Below are positions 43,661 through 53,084 of a stretch of DNA of 64,000 bases, piece after piece. The first letter of the stretch is position 1. The number at the start of each line of letters is the position of its first letter. This DNA is from Rhizosaccharibacter radicis (lineage in GTDB: Bacteria > Pseudomonadota > Alphaproteobacteria > Acetobacterales > Acetobacteraceae), in assembly GCA_024508355.1 (NCBI GenBank), contig JAMZEJ010000009.1, positions 160,052-224,051 of the forward strand. Direction: 5' to 3'. Made by a program: the position numbers and the translations under genes. A model generated the notes under the pieces. It saw only the letters and a program-made list of their open reading frames with translations. It did not search any database and had not been told where the DNA came from.

Positions 43661-44159
43661 ACGGATGTCATGTCGTCCGGGAAGGGTCGTCACGTTCGCA
43701 TGGCCGTCGCCAGCGCGGTCCGGCCGCCGCCGCGTGACGGGGTCGACCGGAACGGAGGCTGCCTGTGCCCGGGCGGCGGCACTCGGCTCCCCCGCGCTGC
43801 TGATCCTGTGTAGAGGGGACAGGCCAACGGTCCGGGGTCGGCCGCCAGATCCAACGCGGCCGCGACAGCTCGCATCCCGGCGTGGGCGTGGGCCCGGCGG
43901 AAACGGTGAAGCTGCGGGGCGACAGGATCGGCGATCCGAGCTCCATGGGCGGCGGCAGCGGCACCAACATCGCCGTCGGCAGGCCGCCCCGGCCGGTCCG
44001 TGCGTCGTTCAGGGCCGTTTCCCACGATTCCGCCGGCATCATGACCGGACAGCGTGCCCCAGGATCGTCTCGATACGGGCGGGGCGCGACGTGGGACGGA
44101 GGTTCTGGAGCGCGGTGCTCCGTCGATGGTCGGGCCTATCGTTCTTGGGCACAATTGCC
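43661..44159. other. Gene-poor stretch after the SorC regulator
   Basis: About 500 bases with no frame that shows a recognised family, ribosome site or clear hydrophobic pattern on either strand. It separates the sugar operon from the diguanylate cyclase region and may be decayed DNA, since a possible transposase remnant follows directly. Confidence 0.5.
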
Positions 44160-44435
44160 GCCTCCGAGCCGAGCGGGGAAGACCGGCGTCGCGTCGCCAC
44201 CCGCTTCCGCTGCCTCGTTCGCGACAACGAGCGCCGGCCGGAAACGCTCGCGGGCTCCCGCCTCGTCGCTGTCGTCGAGCCGATGCTCCTGCGCGCCCGG
44301 GAACTCACCGTCCGGGCTTGCCAGCCTCTCGCGAGGTTCGCGTGCCACGTCCGGGGCATCATCCCGGAGGAAGCGAGCCTGGGGCAGGCCGCCGGACGGC
44401 GTCGAAACCGGCTGATCGGCATGCTGCGGACCTAG
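44160..44435 (+). pseudogene. Possible remnant of an IS110-type transposase
   Basis: One plus-strand frame reads VATRFRCLVRD then AGSRLVAVVEPMLLRARELTV before a stop at 44433. The spacing Ala-Gly-x-Arg-x(3)-Val-x-Glu-Pro-Met-Leu resembles the middle-to-C-terminal helical part of IS110-family transposases, e.g. RIRELVxGxxRLxxIVEPML. The N-terminal DEDD domain and the VPGVG motif are not found and no ends are visible. The similarity is from memory and short, so the call is weak. Confidence 0.22.
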
Positions 44436-44607
44436 GCGCGGCGGTCGCGTCGTTCCGGGCCAGTCACACCACCCCGCGCGCGAGCACGCCACCTGCGTCC
44501 CCTCGCCCCGGGACGGTGCCCGCCGAACCGACGGGCCCGCGAGCGATCGGCCGACGAACCTGGCGATCGCCGTGCTGCATCGTCATCCGGGGGAGCGATG
44601 GAACGGT

Positions 44608-45783
44608 TCAGGAGACGAGCGTGATGGTGTGACGGACCCCGTGGCGGTTGGACGAGAGCGGAAACGGGGCCACGGCTTCCTGCTCCGTCCACACCTCCAC
44701 CTTGTCGCGGCCGGTCTGCTTGGCACGGTAGAGCGCGCTGTCGGCGCGGGCGAGCTGAGCGCCGAGAACATCGCGTTCCCCGGGGCGGGGATGAGCCACG
44801 CCCACGCTGACCGTCATGCCGATCCCGCACGGCAGCGTCGTGGCGGCGAAGGCGTGCCGGACGGCTTCCGCGAGACGCTCGGCGCGGCCGTTTCCGCCGT
44901 CGGAAACCAGCGCCACGAACTCCTCGCCGCCGATCCGGCCGAACGGGACCGCGAACCCGAGCACCGAAGACGCCACCCCGGCGAAGGTCACGATGGCCGT
45001 GTCGCCATGGCTGTGGCCGAACGTGTCGTTGATCCGCTTGAAGCGGTCGATGTCGAACAACAGCACGCTGACGGCCGGGGCTCCCGCCGCGCGAAGATGC
45101 AGTCCACGGCGGTTGAGCACCCCGGACAGCTCGTCCCGCAGGCCGAGCTCCACCGTGCGCTGGTTCAGCAGCACCAGACACAGGGCCGGCCACAGCACCA
45201 CGTAGTTCAACACGTTGAGCTGGGTGATCGTCGTCCACAGGGAGGAAGCACCAAAGGGGTCGTGCCGCACGGCGAGCACGACCCGCAGGACGCTGATCGT
45301 GACATGGAGAACGCCCACCGCGATCAGCAAACGCTGCGCGAGGAGCTTCGGACGAGTCCGGCACAGCTCGATCACCGCCAGCACGGCGAGGCTACCGGTG
45401 AGGGTGGCCGCGATCGCGATCCGCCCGTCCAGATGCGCCCGGAACCACGGCAGCAACCAGAACGCCGCCCAGAGGGCGGGAGCGACTCCCCGGGTCCAGC
45501 GCGGTGGCGCGCGGCCGCAGAGGGCGGCCGTGGTGTGCCACAGCAGGCTCATCGCGCCGAGCACCAGCATGTTGCCGACGATCACCACCGCCGGGCGAGG
45601 CAGGAACTCCTTGAACAGAAGAGCGGGCAGACCCACGGCGAACAGGATGGTGGCGGTGCTGAGCAGGCCGCCCGGCCCCGACCGGTCCTTGCGGCCCAGG
45701 ATGAAGCACGGCACCGCGCTCAATACGCACGCCAACGACAGGTAGAGCTTGGGCTGGAGCTCGAACAGGGGCACCGGGGGCAT
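44608..45783 (-). CDS. Membrane diguanylate cyclase (GGDEF)
   Basis: 391 residues. Six or more N-terminal membrane segments (residues ~10-215) with no recognised sensor motif, then a GGDEF domain: DELSGVLNRRGL, LLFDIDRFKRINDTFGHSHGD, and the active-site RIGGEEFVALV. It should make cyclic di-GMP from GTP. The RxxD inhibitory site expected five residues before GGEEF is absent (GFAV there), so product feedback is unlikely by that route. It lies next to a glycan locus, and c-di-GMP often controls polysaccharide output; that link is inference. Confidence 0.93.
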   Translation of the reverse strand: MPPVPLFELQPKLYLSLACVLSAVPCFILGRKDRSGPGGLLSTATILFAVGLPALLFKEFLPRPAVVIVGNMLVLGAMSLLWHTTAALCGRAPPRWTRGVAPALWAAFWLLPWFRAHLDGRIAIAATLTGSLAVLAVIELCRTRPKLLAQRLLIAVGVLHVTISVLRVVLAVRHDPFGASSLWTTITQLNVLNYVVLWPALCLVLLNQRTVELGLRDELSGVLNRRGLHLRAAGAPAVSVLLFDIDRFKRINDTFGHSHGDTAIVTFAGVASSVLGFAVPFGRIGGEEFVALVSDGGNGRAERLAEAVRHAFAATTLPCGIGMTVSVGVAHPRPGERDVLGAQLARADSALYRAKQTGRDKVEVWTEQEAVAPFPLSSNRHGVRHTITLVS

Positions 45784-45819
45784 GACCGTAGGGTGTACGA
45801 CGCAAATCCTAGCGCCGAC

Positions 45820-47934
45820 CTAATTTCGCACGAAGCGCGGGGCGCGGGGCAATCGATTCTCCGCCGCCCGGGGGCCCGCCGGGGTGTCGGCCGCGCGGGC
45901 GGTGTCGAGCGGCAGCACGAAATCGAGCAGGGGGTCGGCGAAGATGTCGTCCCAGTGGGTGCGGGCGGGCTGGAAGGAGCGCGCCACCCTCGTCTCGGCA
46001 TCGGGCACCCGGTCGATCGCCTCGCGCAGCGCCTCGGCCACGCCCTCGATGGTGGGCGCCCCGGCGATGATGTTGGCGCAGACCGCGGCCAGCTGTTCGG
46101 CGGAACGGTTCTCGTAGGTGTTGGTGACCACCATGGCACCGGTGGTCGCGAACTCGAACGGCACCACGCTCGGATGGGGCGCGTACATCAGGCTGACGCC
46201 GATATCCATGGTGGTGACGTAGCGGATGTACTCCTCCTCCGTCATCTTGGGGTGCAGCGTCAGCATGTGTCCCCCGCCCAGATCCACCGGCGGCAGATCC
46301 GACAGGCTGCCCAGCCCCACGAAATGCCATTCCGGTCCGAACAGCCCTTCCGCGCAGACGCGGCGCAGCGCCAGCACCAGGATCTCGAACATGTTGCGCG
46401 CCGCGTGGCCTTCCGGACGGGCATAGGTCACGAGCACCCGCTCGGATCGCGCCCGCATCTGCGCGGCGGTCTGCCGGGGCAGGATGTTGATCTTGTGCTC
46501 GAACACCAGATGATCGACGCCGTGACGGCCCGCCCGCCCGGGCGCGAACACGCCAACCTCGTGCTTGCGCAGATAGTCGCGCAGGAAGCCGCTGTTGATC
46601 AGCGCCACGTGCGGCAGGTTGTAGGCCTGCTCCACCAGCGCCCGCGCCGCATTGTTGTCGTAGAAGATGGGCTCGAACTCCTGGGCCAGCAACACGACCC
46701 TGATGCCGGTCGCGACCTTGCGGATGGCATCGGCGGCATAGAGGTCCCACAACGAGTAGGCGACCACCGTGTCCCGGGGGCCGACCCGGAGCTCCAGCCC
46801 CTCGGCGAACTCGATCACGTCGATCTCGGCGAACACCTTGCGCAGCACCTCGGAGCTTTCCCGGAACAGGAAATAGGCCCGGCTGGCGTTGCCATCCTCG
46901 GTGCAGACGACGGTCACGCGCCGCCCCCTCTGATGCAGGCGGCGGATCAGCTCCATCACCGCCTTGTAGCCCCCGAAGGTGATGTCCGGGTTGATGGTCG
47001 GCAGCAGGATCCACACGCGCGGCGCCAGTTCCTCGCCGACCGTCACCTTGCGCGGGCGCATGCGCATCTCGATGTCGCGGATGCGTTCCAGCAGTACCGG
47101 GCGGGTGACGCCGGGGATACGCGCGTCGAGCACGGCCTTGCGCTCGTAGGCGGGCAGGCGCCGCTCCGCGCGTCCGGCCGCGAGGTAGTGGTAGAAGCCC
47201 GACGGGATGTCGCCGCGCTCGATGGCGGTTTGTATCTCGGGATAGAACGCGCGGTAGAACGCCTCGCTGAAATCCTCCCGCGGCGAATGGCCGGCCGGCA
47301 TGCCGGCGATCAGGTAGTGGGTGAAGGGGTCCTTGCGGAAACCGGCCAGAGCCTCGTCCTGAAGATAGGTGCGGGCATACCAGTCGGGATCGAACGCCTC
47401 CTGGATCGCGCGGAAGTTCGATGCTTCGCCCAGACCATCGGCCGCGGCGGCGTCATCAGGGTCTTCACCGAGACGGCGACCGTAGCTGTTGTAGTACGAC
47501 AATGCGTCGATAGTCGGGAAACATCCCAGAAACCGGTCCACCGTCTCGAATTTTGCGCGATACGCCGCCTCGTCGATCTGATCTCTGAAGGGCAGCTGGA
47601 TGGCCGCCGCCGTGGCCGCGTCATGCATCTCCGGCGCGGGCCAGCGCCCTTCGGACATGCCGTGATAAACGAAATGGTGAAAACCAGACTGGAAGTATCC
47701 CGAGCGGATCGCGTGCGCCACGTCCGTGTTGTGGGTGACGTACCACTCCTCGTCAAAAAGTGGATTGAATCCCCTCGGATCGTACCGGGTGCTACGTTTG
47801 TAGATTCCGGTCAGGGTACCGAAATCATGTATCGCCGGGGTATACTCGCCATCTTCCTCCAGCATGCGCACGAGCGCAGCGTCCAGACAGGCGATCGCCC
47901 GTTCGGCGGTGGTGACGTCGCTCGCCCCGGTCAT
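45820..47934 (-). CDS. WsaF-like glycosyltransferase with N-terminal FDxxWY/EGR repeats
   Basis: 704 residues. N-terminal half: three copies of a ~45-residue repeat beginning FDEEWY, FDPDWY and FSEAFY and ending in HHFVYHGMSEGRWP-like motifs. C-terminal half (~310-680) is a two-domain GT-B enzyme like the rhamnosyltransferase WsaF: WILLPTINPDITFGGYKAVMEL, FEPIFYDNN, TYARPEGHAARNMFEI, and ending HPSVVPFEFATTGAMVVTNTYENRS, the nucleotide-sugar site. It has a paralogue at 58726-60903. Likely adds a deoxyhexose to a surface glycan (inference). Divergent from the GT61 gene. Confidence 0.85.
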   Translation of the reverse strand: MTGASDVTTAERAIACLDAALVRMLEEDGEYTPAIHDFGTLTGIYKRSTRYDPRGFNPLFDEEWYVTHNTDVAHAIRSGYFQSGFHHFVYHGMSEGRWPAPEMHDAATAAAIQLPFRDQIDEAAYRAKFETVDRFLGCFPTIDALSYYNSYGRRLGEDPDDAAAADGLGEASNFRAIQEAFDPDWYARTYLQDEALAGFRKDPFTHYLIAGMPAGHSPREDFSEAFYRAFYPEIQTAIERGDIPSGFYHYLAAGRAERRLPAYERKAVLDARIPGVTRPVLLERIRDIEMRMRPRKVTVGEELAPRVWILLPTINPDITFGGYKAVMELIRRLHQRGRRVTVVCTEDGNASRAYFLFRESSEVLRKVFAEIDVIEFAEGLELRVGPRDTVVAYSLWDLYAADAIRKVATGIRVVLLAQEFEPIFYDNNAARALVEQAYNLPHVALINSGFLRDYLRKHEVGVFAPGRAGRHGVDHLVFEHKINILPRQTAAQMRARSERVLVTYARPEGHAARNMFEILVLALRRVCAEGLFGPEWHFVGLGSLSDLPPVDLGGGHMLTLHPKMTEEEYIRYVTTMDIGVSLMYAPHPSVVPFEFATTGAMVVTNTYENRSAEQLAAVCANIIAGAPTIEGVAEALREAIDRVPDAETRVARSFQPARTHWDDIFADPLLDFVLPLDTARAADTPAGPRAAENRLPRAPRFVRN

Positions 47935-48097
47935 GCCTCGCCTCTCGGTGTCAGGAAACGGAATAGATCAAACGCGTCCGGTTTCGGCAACGATCGCGAT
48001 GCACAAAAAGCGTCGCCGAGGTCGTGAACGAGACTGCACCGGCGGAAAGATTTCGGCTTATGCTCCGACTCCGGATCGGCGGAAGCGCGAGGAGCAC

Positions 48098-50362
48098 GTG
48101 CAGAGATTCATCGGCTTCGGCGAGGACGCCCTCCACTATAACCGGCAATACCAGATCACGGACGCCACCCCCGGGCGGGCGATCGTCACGGACGCGCTCG
48201 TGCAAGGAATCAGGCCCACCATTCCCGGCAATCTTCTGGAAGAGCTGGGTGGCGGCGCGTTCGACGCCGCGGGGATCGTGCCGGAATCCCTCCATCCGCG
48301 CTCGGACGGGCGCAACGCGGTCAAGCCTGGCCAGGTCCGTCCCGCCGTGGCCGCGGCGAACCACATCCCGCGGGCCGTGTTCGGCGGCGTCGCGTTCGAT
48401 CACTTCGGACATTTCCTGCTCGAAGGCACCACCCGCCTGTGGGCTCTGCCCGATCATGCGGATCTTCCCTGGATCTTCCTTTCCGACGGCGCGCCGCGGC
48501 TCAAGGGATATCAGAGCGGCTTCCTGCAACTGCTGGGCCTCGGCGCCGACCAGATCATCGTGGTGAACGACGCCGCGTCGGTCGGCGAGCTCGTGGTCCC
48601 GGCGCCGTCATTCACCTATCATCATCATGTCACGCACGCGTATCGCGACAGCTTCCGCCGCGCGCGGCTTCCCGAACGCGACACGCCATTCCGCCGCGTG
48701 TTCCTGTCGCGCAGCCAGACCACCATCGCGCTGACGGTGGGCGAGCGCGAACTGGAAGAAGTGCTGCGACGCGACGGTTGGGAGATCGTGATCCCCGAGC
48801 GGCTTCCGCCGGCCGAGCAGGCGTTGCTGTTCCGGGACAACAACCTGGTGATGGGTCTGCAGGGCAGCGCCATGCATCTGGGCCTGTTCGCACCGCCCGG
48901 GCGCCGCGTCTGCCACCTGTGCCGGGGCCAGGCCTATCGCGGCTACTATGTGCTCGACGACCTGATGGACGCGGACGCGGTGTATTTCCAGGCGATGTCG
49001 TCGCCCCCGCTGCCATCGAAGCCGATCACCGGGCCGTTCATGCTCGACCTGGACGCGACGATCGACTTCCTGCGCGCAGAGCAGCTGCTCGCGAGCGCGC
49101 CCGTCGCCGGCAGCGCGCCGGATGCCGGCCGCCGCCGGATGATGGAGCGCGACTACGAGGCCTGGTGGTACTACACGGACAGCCAGATCCGCTTCCATCG
49201 GCAGATCAACCACGACGGTCTCCCGGTGACGGCCGAGAGCGCGCTGGAGCCCGCGGTCACCGCCGCCCGGCTCCGCCCGGACAACGGGGAGATCGTGTCG
49301 CACGCCACCGCGCTGACCTTGAAGTTCAGGGGCGAGAACGAGGCGGCGGAGGTGCTGGCGCTCGGGCGCGAGGCGTTGGAGGGCGACACGCCGGCGACGG
49401 CGCAGCTGCTGCATTTCCAGAGCATCATCGAGGACATGCGCGGCCATTATCCCGCCGCCATGGCGGCGGCGGAGCGCGCGCATCGGATCGATCCGGGCAA
49501 CCAGAGCTATCTCAACCAGCTGGCCACCACCCTGTTCCGGCTCGGACGACTGGAAGAGGCCGAAACACTGCTGCGCGGCGTCATCGCGTCCGGGCGCGCC
49601 ATCGCCAGCAACCATTACCTGCTGAGCATCCTGCTCGAATCGCGCGGGGAGATGGCGGAGGCGCTGACGCTGGCCGAGCGCGCCCAGCAGCTCGACCGCG
49701 GAGACGAGGAGCTGTTGCGCCGGCTGGTGCTGCTGCTGCGTGCCGCCGGCCGGCACGAGGATGCGGTTCAGGCGCAGGCCGCCTTCCTGGATCGCAATCC
49801 CGGCAGTCCGCCCCTGCTGCTGGAGGTGGCCGCCCATGCCACCGGGCGGGGCGACCATGCAGGCGCCTTGAAGCATCTGCGGCAGGCCTACAGGCAGGCC
49901 CCCACCGACCCCGTGATCGCGGACAGGTTCCGCGACGCGCTGCTGTCGCTGAAGCAGCTTCCCTCGCTCGCGCTGCTCGGCATGCAGCCCCATGCCGCGG
50001 CGCGCGAGCACAGCATCATGATCTATCGCCACAGCCTCGGACTGGCGGAAGCGGGACAACACGAGGATGCGCTCACGGTGGCCATCGCCGCGGCCACCAT
50101 GTGGCCCGACAACGAGACCATCATGCAGAACGTGCAGAAATGCCTGCTTGCCGCCGACCGCCCCGCCGAGGCCCGTCTGCTGGCGGCGGATCTCGTGGCG
50201 CGGGGTCAGGAGACCGGACCCTATCTCTACGTGCTGAGCCTGGCGGAAGGATATCTCGGTCGCCCCCAGGCCGCGCGGGACAGCGCCCTGCGGGCGGCGG
50301 CGCTGGCGCCCGACAATCCCCTTATCGCGGGCCATGCGGGACGGCTGGCGCAGGTGGCGTAG
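48098..50362 (+). CDS. GT61 (DUF563) glycosyltransferase with C-terminal TPR domain
   Basis: About 754 residues. The first ~330 hold the GT61 pattern: FGGVAFDHFGHFLLEGTTRLWAL, FLSRSQTTIALTVGERELEEVL and EQALLFRDNNLVMGLQGSAMHLGLFAPPG. Residues ~390-754 are tetratricopeptide repeats (e.g. AERAHRIDPGNQSYLNQLATTLFRLGRLEEA), probably for partner binding. The start is uncertain: GTG 48098 is preferred because GAGGAG lies just upstream, but ATG 47999 is in frame. First gene of a plus-strand pair with the acyltransferase at 50584. Confidence 0.82.
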   Translation: MQRFIGFGEDALHYNRQYQITDATPGRAIVTDALVQGIRPTIPGNLLEELGGGAFDAAGIVPESLHPRSDGRNAVKPGQVRPAVAAANHIPRAVFGGVAFDHFGHFLLEGTTRLWALPDHADLPWIFLSDGAPRLKGYQSGFLQLLGLGADQIIVVNDAASVGELVVPAPSFTYHHHVTHAYRDSFRRARLPERDTPFRRVFLSRSQTTIALTVGERELEEVLRRDGWEIVIPERLPPAEQALLFRDNNLVMGLQGSAMHLGLFAPPGRRVCHLCRGQAYRGYYVLDDLMDADAVYFQAMSSPPLPSKPITGPFMLDLDATIDFLRAEQLLASAPVAGSAPDAGRRRMMERDYEAWWYYTDSQIRFHRQINHDGLPVTAESALEPAVTAARLRPDNGEIVSHATALTLKFRGENEAAEVLALGREALEGDTPATAQLLHFQSIIEDMRGHYPAAMAAAERAHRIDPGNQSYLNQLATTLFRLGRLEEAETLLRGVIASGRAIASNHYLLSILLESRGEMAEALTLAERAQQLDRGDEELLRRLVLLLRAAGRHEDAVQAQAAFLDRNPGSPPLLLEVAAHATGRGDHAGALKHLRQAYRQAPTDPVIADRFRDALLSLKQLPSLALLGMQPHAAAREHSIMIYRHSLGLAEAGQHEDALTVAIAAATMWPDNETIMQNVQKCLLAADRPAEARLLAADLVARGQETGPYLYVLSLAEGYLGRPQAARDSALRAAALAPDNPLIAGHAGRLAQVA

Positions 50363-50583
50363 GGAAACGATCTGCCCGGCCTGTCCGTGCTCGTGTCCCG
50401 CAGCGGAACATCCCCGGGCCGCCAGGGTGCACGCGGCGGCGCGGGCCGCCGTTCGGATACCGCTTCCGGGGGTTTCCACGGAGCCGTTCCGGCCTTTGAC
50501 CGGGAAGACGATCATGAATTCCCGAGCCGAGGCTGTCGTTCTAGTTCAATGTTGATCCGCAACGACCTTGCAGGAAGGTACCG

Positions 50584-51666
50584 ATGCCGGCTTTGACCAG
50601 GAACGACCTCATCGGCCGGGTGTGGACCTTCGGAATGCAGACGGGGGAATTGTTCGCCCGCAACGTCGTGCTCTCGGCCGAAGGATTCTTTCTGCATCAT
50701 CCCAGTCCGAACGAGGATCGTTGGGATGTCGAGGACGGCGCGCTGGTGATCCTGAGCCGGGACGGCCGGGTATCGTGCCGCATGCGCCCGGCACCCCGGT
50801 CGCCGGAGGGGCGGTTATGGCTGGAAGGCGAGCATGTGCTGGGCGGTCCTTCCGGCCTTCAATTGGCGCTCCGCGAGACCGGCATCGCCTTTCCGGTGTA
50901 TCTGCCGTGGTCGGCCGCCTATGAGCGCTTCGCGGAGGAGGTGCCGTTCTATTATTCCGCCCAGCGGCGGGTGCGCGGCGTCAACAGGATCGGCGAACTG
51001 ATCACCATCCACGGCCCCGCGGTCGTGGAAGCGGAAGCCTGCCTGCCTGCCGGCGCATTCGTGTCGGTGGGCGCCTACTCCTACTGTCACGGCGCGTTCA
51101 AGTCGGACTCAAGGGTCAGCATCGGCCGGTACTGCAGCATCGCCGGCGACGCCCGGCCGTTCGGCCCGTCGCACCCCATGGACCGGGTCACCACCAGCGT
51201 CGTCAGCTACGATCCCGCGTCGCGCGATATCGGTCGCCGGTACGGACGGGAGGATTTCGAGCCGATCCCCTACGATCAGAGCACCGACCCCATCCGCATC
51301 GAGCACGATGTCTGGATCGGCGAGGGCGCCATGATCAAGGGCGGCGTCACGATCGGCACCGGTGCGGTGGTCGCCGCAGGCACCATCGTCACCCGCGACG
51401 TGCCGCCCTACGCGATCGTCGCCGGTGTCCCGGCCCGGGTGGTACGGATGCGCTTTCCCGAGCCGCTTGCGGCCCGGCTGCTGGAAAGCCGCTGGTGGCA
51501 GTATAACTTCGTCGACCTGCCGCCCTGCTTCGACCGGCCCGAAGCGTTCCTGAACCAGCTCGACGCGCTTCGGGCCCGGAACGCCATCGCGCCCTGGCGG
51601 CCGAGGCGGATCGATCTCGCGGAAGAGCTGCTGCGTCTGGTGCCGGACGAACGGCCCAGAGCGTGA
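50584..51666 (+). CDS. Left-handed beta-helix acyltransferase (CatB/XAT type) with N-terminal extra domain
   Basis: 360 residues. Residues ~145-320 are hexapeptide repeats typical of CatB-like O-acyltransferases: VSVGAYSYCHGAFKSD, SIGRYCSIAGDARPFGPSHPMDRVTTS (catalytic His region), DVWIGEGAMIKGGVTIGTGAVVAAGTIVTRDVPPYAIVAGVPARVV. The first ~110 residues form a separate beta-rich domain (GRVWTFGMQTGE, EDGALVILSRDGRV), possibly glycan-binding. It should acetylate or acylate a sugar hydroxyl. ATG 50584 has AGGAAGG upstream. Confidence 0.87.
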   Translation: MPALTRNDLIGRVWTFGMQTGELFARNVVLSAEGFFLHHPSPNEDRWDVEDGALVILSRDGRVSCRMRPAPRSPEGRLWLEGEHVLGGPSGLQLALRETGIAFPVYLPWSAAYERFAEEVPFYYSAQRRVRGVNRIGELITIHGPAVVEAEACLPAGAFVSVGAYSYCHGAFKSDSRVSIGRYCSIAGDARPFGPSHPMDRVTTSVVSYDPASRDIGRRYGREDFEPIPYDQSTDPIRIEHDVWIGEGAMIKGGVTIGTGAVVAAGTIVTRDVPPYAIVAGVPARVVRMRFPEPLAARLLESRWWQYNFVDLPPCFDRPEAFLNQLDALRARNAIAPWRPRRIDLAEELLRLVPDERPRA

Positions 51667-51747
51667 ATCGGCGAATGCCGTCGGTCTCCGGCGCCATCCG
51701 GAAGTAATCGGCGGGAGGGACCGCGACGAGGGCGTCGCGAGGCCGCG

Positions 51748-52965
51748 TTATCGCGAACCGCTCCCCTTGCCTGCACCGTTCTCGCGTTCCGCCATCAGCA
51801 GGAAGCTCTCCACGTCGTCATCCAGCATGCGGCGCAGGCAGCGATCGATGCGCGCCGCCGGCCAGTTCCACCAGCCCAGCCGCAGCAGACGCTCGATGAT
51901 CGGCTCGGGAAACCGGTAGCGGATCACGGTGGCCGGGTTGCCGGTGCAGATCGCATAGGGTGGTACGGTGCCGCGCACGACCGCACCGGCGCCGATCACC
52001 GCCCCGTCCCCGATCACCGAGCGGGGCAGGATGATCGCGCCCACGCCGATCCACACGTCGTTGCCGATCGTGACATCGCCGTCCGCATGATCGCGCATGC
52101 CGGGGGTAGTGCCCGGCCAGTCCCGCCACAGATCCATGAACGGATAGGTCGACACGGCGCTCATCCGATGGTTGCCGAGCACGATGGTCGGATCGGCCAT
52201 CGAGCAGTAGCGCCCGATGCGCAGGACACCGCGGCCGGGTTCCAGGATGCGCGGCATGCCGTAGGTGCCCGCGCCGATCTCCCAGCCATGCAGCTCGATC
52301 TCGCGCGCGAGCTTCAGCGCGGTGTAGCCGGGAAAGCTTCCCATGCTGCGATGTCCCTCGGCCTGCACCAGATCGTGGAACACGTCGCGCCCCGGGGATG
52401 CCGTCATCATGGACCAGATGTTGCGGACTTCAGGGACCGGCTCCAATGGCAGCCACGCTTCCACCACCGGGCGGAAGGAGGGATCGCCGAGCGCGAAGAA
52501 GAAGGCGAGGCCGCGGGCATCGAAGGTCAGCTCCGCCGGAAAGCGCTCGAGAATGCAATCTTCGGAGGCTTCGGTCTCTTCTCCTTCGACAGGAAGCAGG
52601 CGCAGCACCGCCGCCGCGCGGTCCTGTTCCACCGTTCGCAACAGCCCCTCCGAGTTGCCGAGCAACGGCCCCTCGCGGCCGAGCCGGAGATGCACCCCCC
52701 CTTCGGCCGGTACCGCCACGCACCCGACCACCGCGCTTCCGGCCCCGTCCTCGGCGAGATGCAGCACCTCGTCGCGGCCGGCCAGCAGCACGATGCCGTC
52801 GCGGCCGTTGCCGCTCCGACGTCCTTCCGCGGTTCCGCGATCGCAGCTCGCGAACAAGGGCGGCCCACCGTCGCGATCCTCGCGACGGTGGAAGCGGACG
52901 GTGCCGTCGTCCCGGCAACAGGCGATGCGTCCGTCGGTATCGAGGATGACGTGAAGGTGCGGCAT
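51748..52965 (-). CDS. Left-handed beta-helix acyltransferase with a different N-terminal domain
   Basis: 405 residues. C-terminal part (~245-380) has the CatB pattern: RIGRYCSMADPTIVLGNHRMSAVSTYPFM, DVTIGNDVWIGVGAIILPRSVIGDGAVIGAGAVVRGTVPPYAICTGNPATVI. The N-terminal ~220 residues (HVILDTDGRIACC, LLAGRDEVLHLAED, FDARGLAFFFALGDPSFRPVVEAWLPLE) form a beta-rich domain I do not recognise and which differs from that of the 50584 gene. Start ATG 52965. Converges on the other acyltransferase, ends 81 bases apart. Confidence 0.86.
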   Translation of the reverse strand: MPHLHVILDTDGRIACCRDDGTVRFHRREDRDGGPPLFASCDRGTAEGRRSGNGRDGIVLLAGRDEVLHLAEDGAGSAVVGCVAVPAEGGVHLRLGREGPLLGNSEGLLRTVEQDRAAAVLRLLPVEGEETEASEDCILERFPAELTFDARGLAFFFALGDPSFRPVVEAWLPLEPVPEVRNIWSMMTASPGRDVFHDLVQAEGHRSMGSFPGYTALKLAREIELHGWEIGAGTYGMPRILEPGRGVLRIGRYCSMADPTIVLGNHRMSAVSTYPFMDLWRDWPGTTPGMRDHADGDVTIGNDVWIGVGAIILPRSVIGDGAVIGAGAVVRGTVPPYAICTGNPATVIRYRFPEPIIERLLRLGWWNWPAARIDRCLRRMLDDDVESFLLMAERENGAGKGSGSR

Positions 52966-53084
52966 GGTTGTTCGTTCCGGCTCCCCAAGACGCGGGAGTT
53001 GGTGTTCGCACGCGCCGGGTCGGTGTCGCGCGCCGATTTCTTTCACCCGCCCCGGATTTCTCGATTGCGGGGACACCGGGCGCC

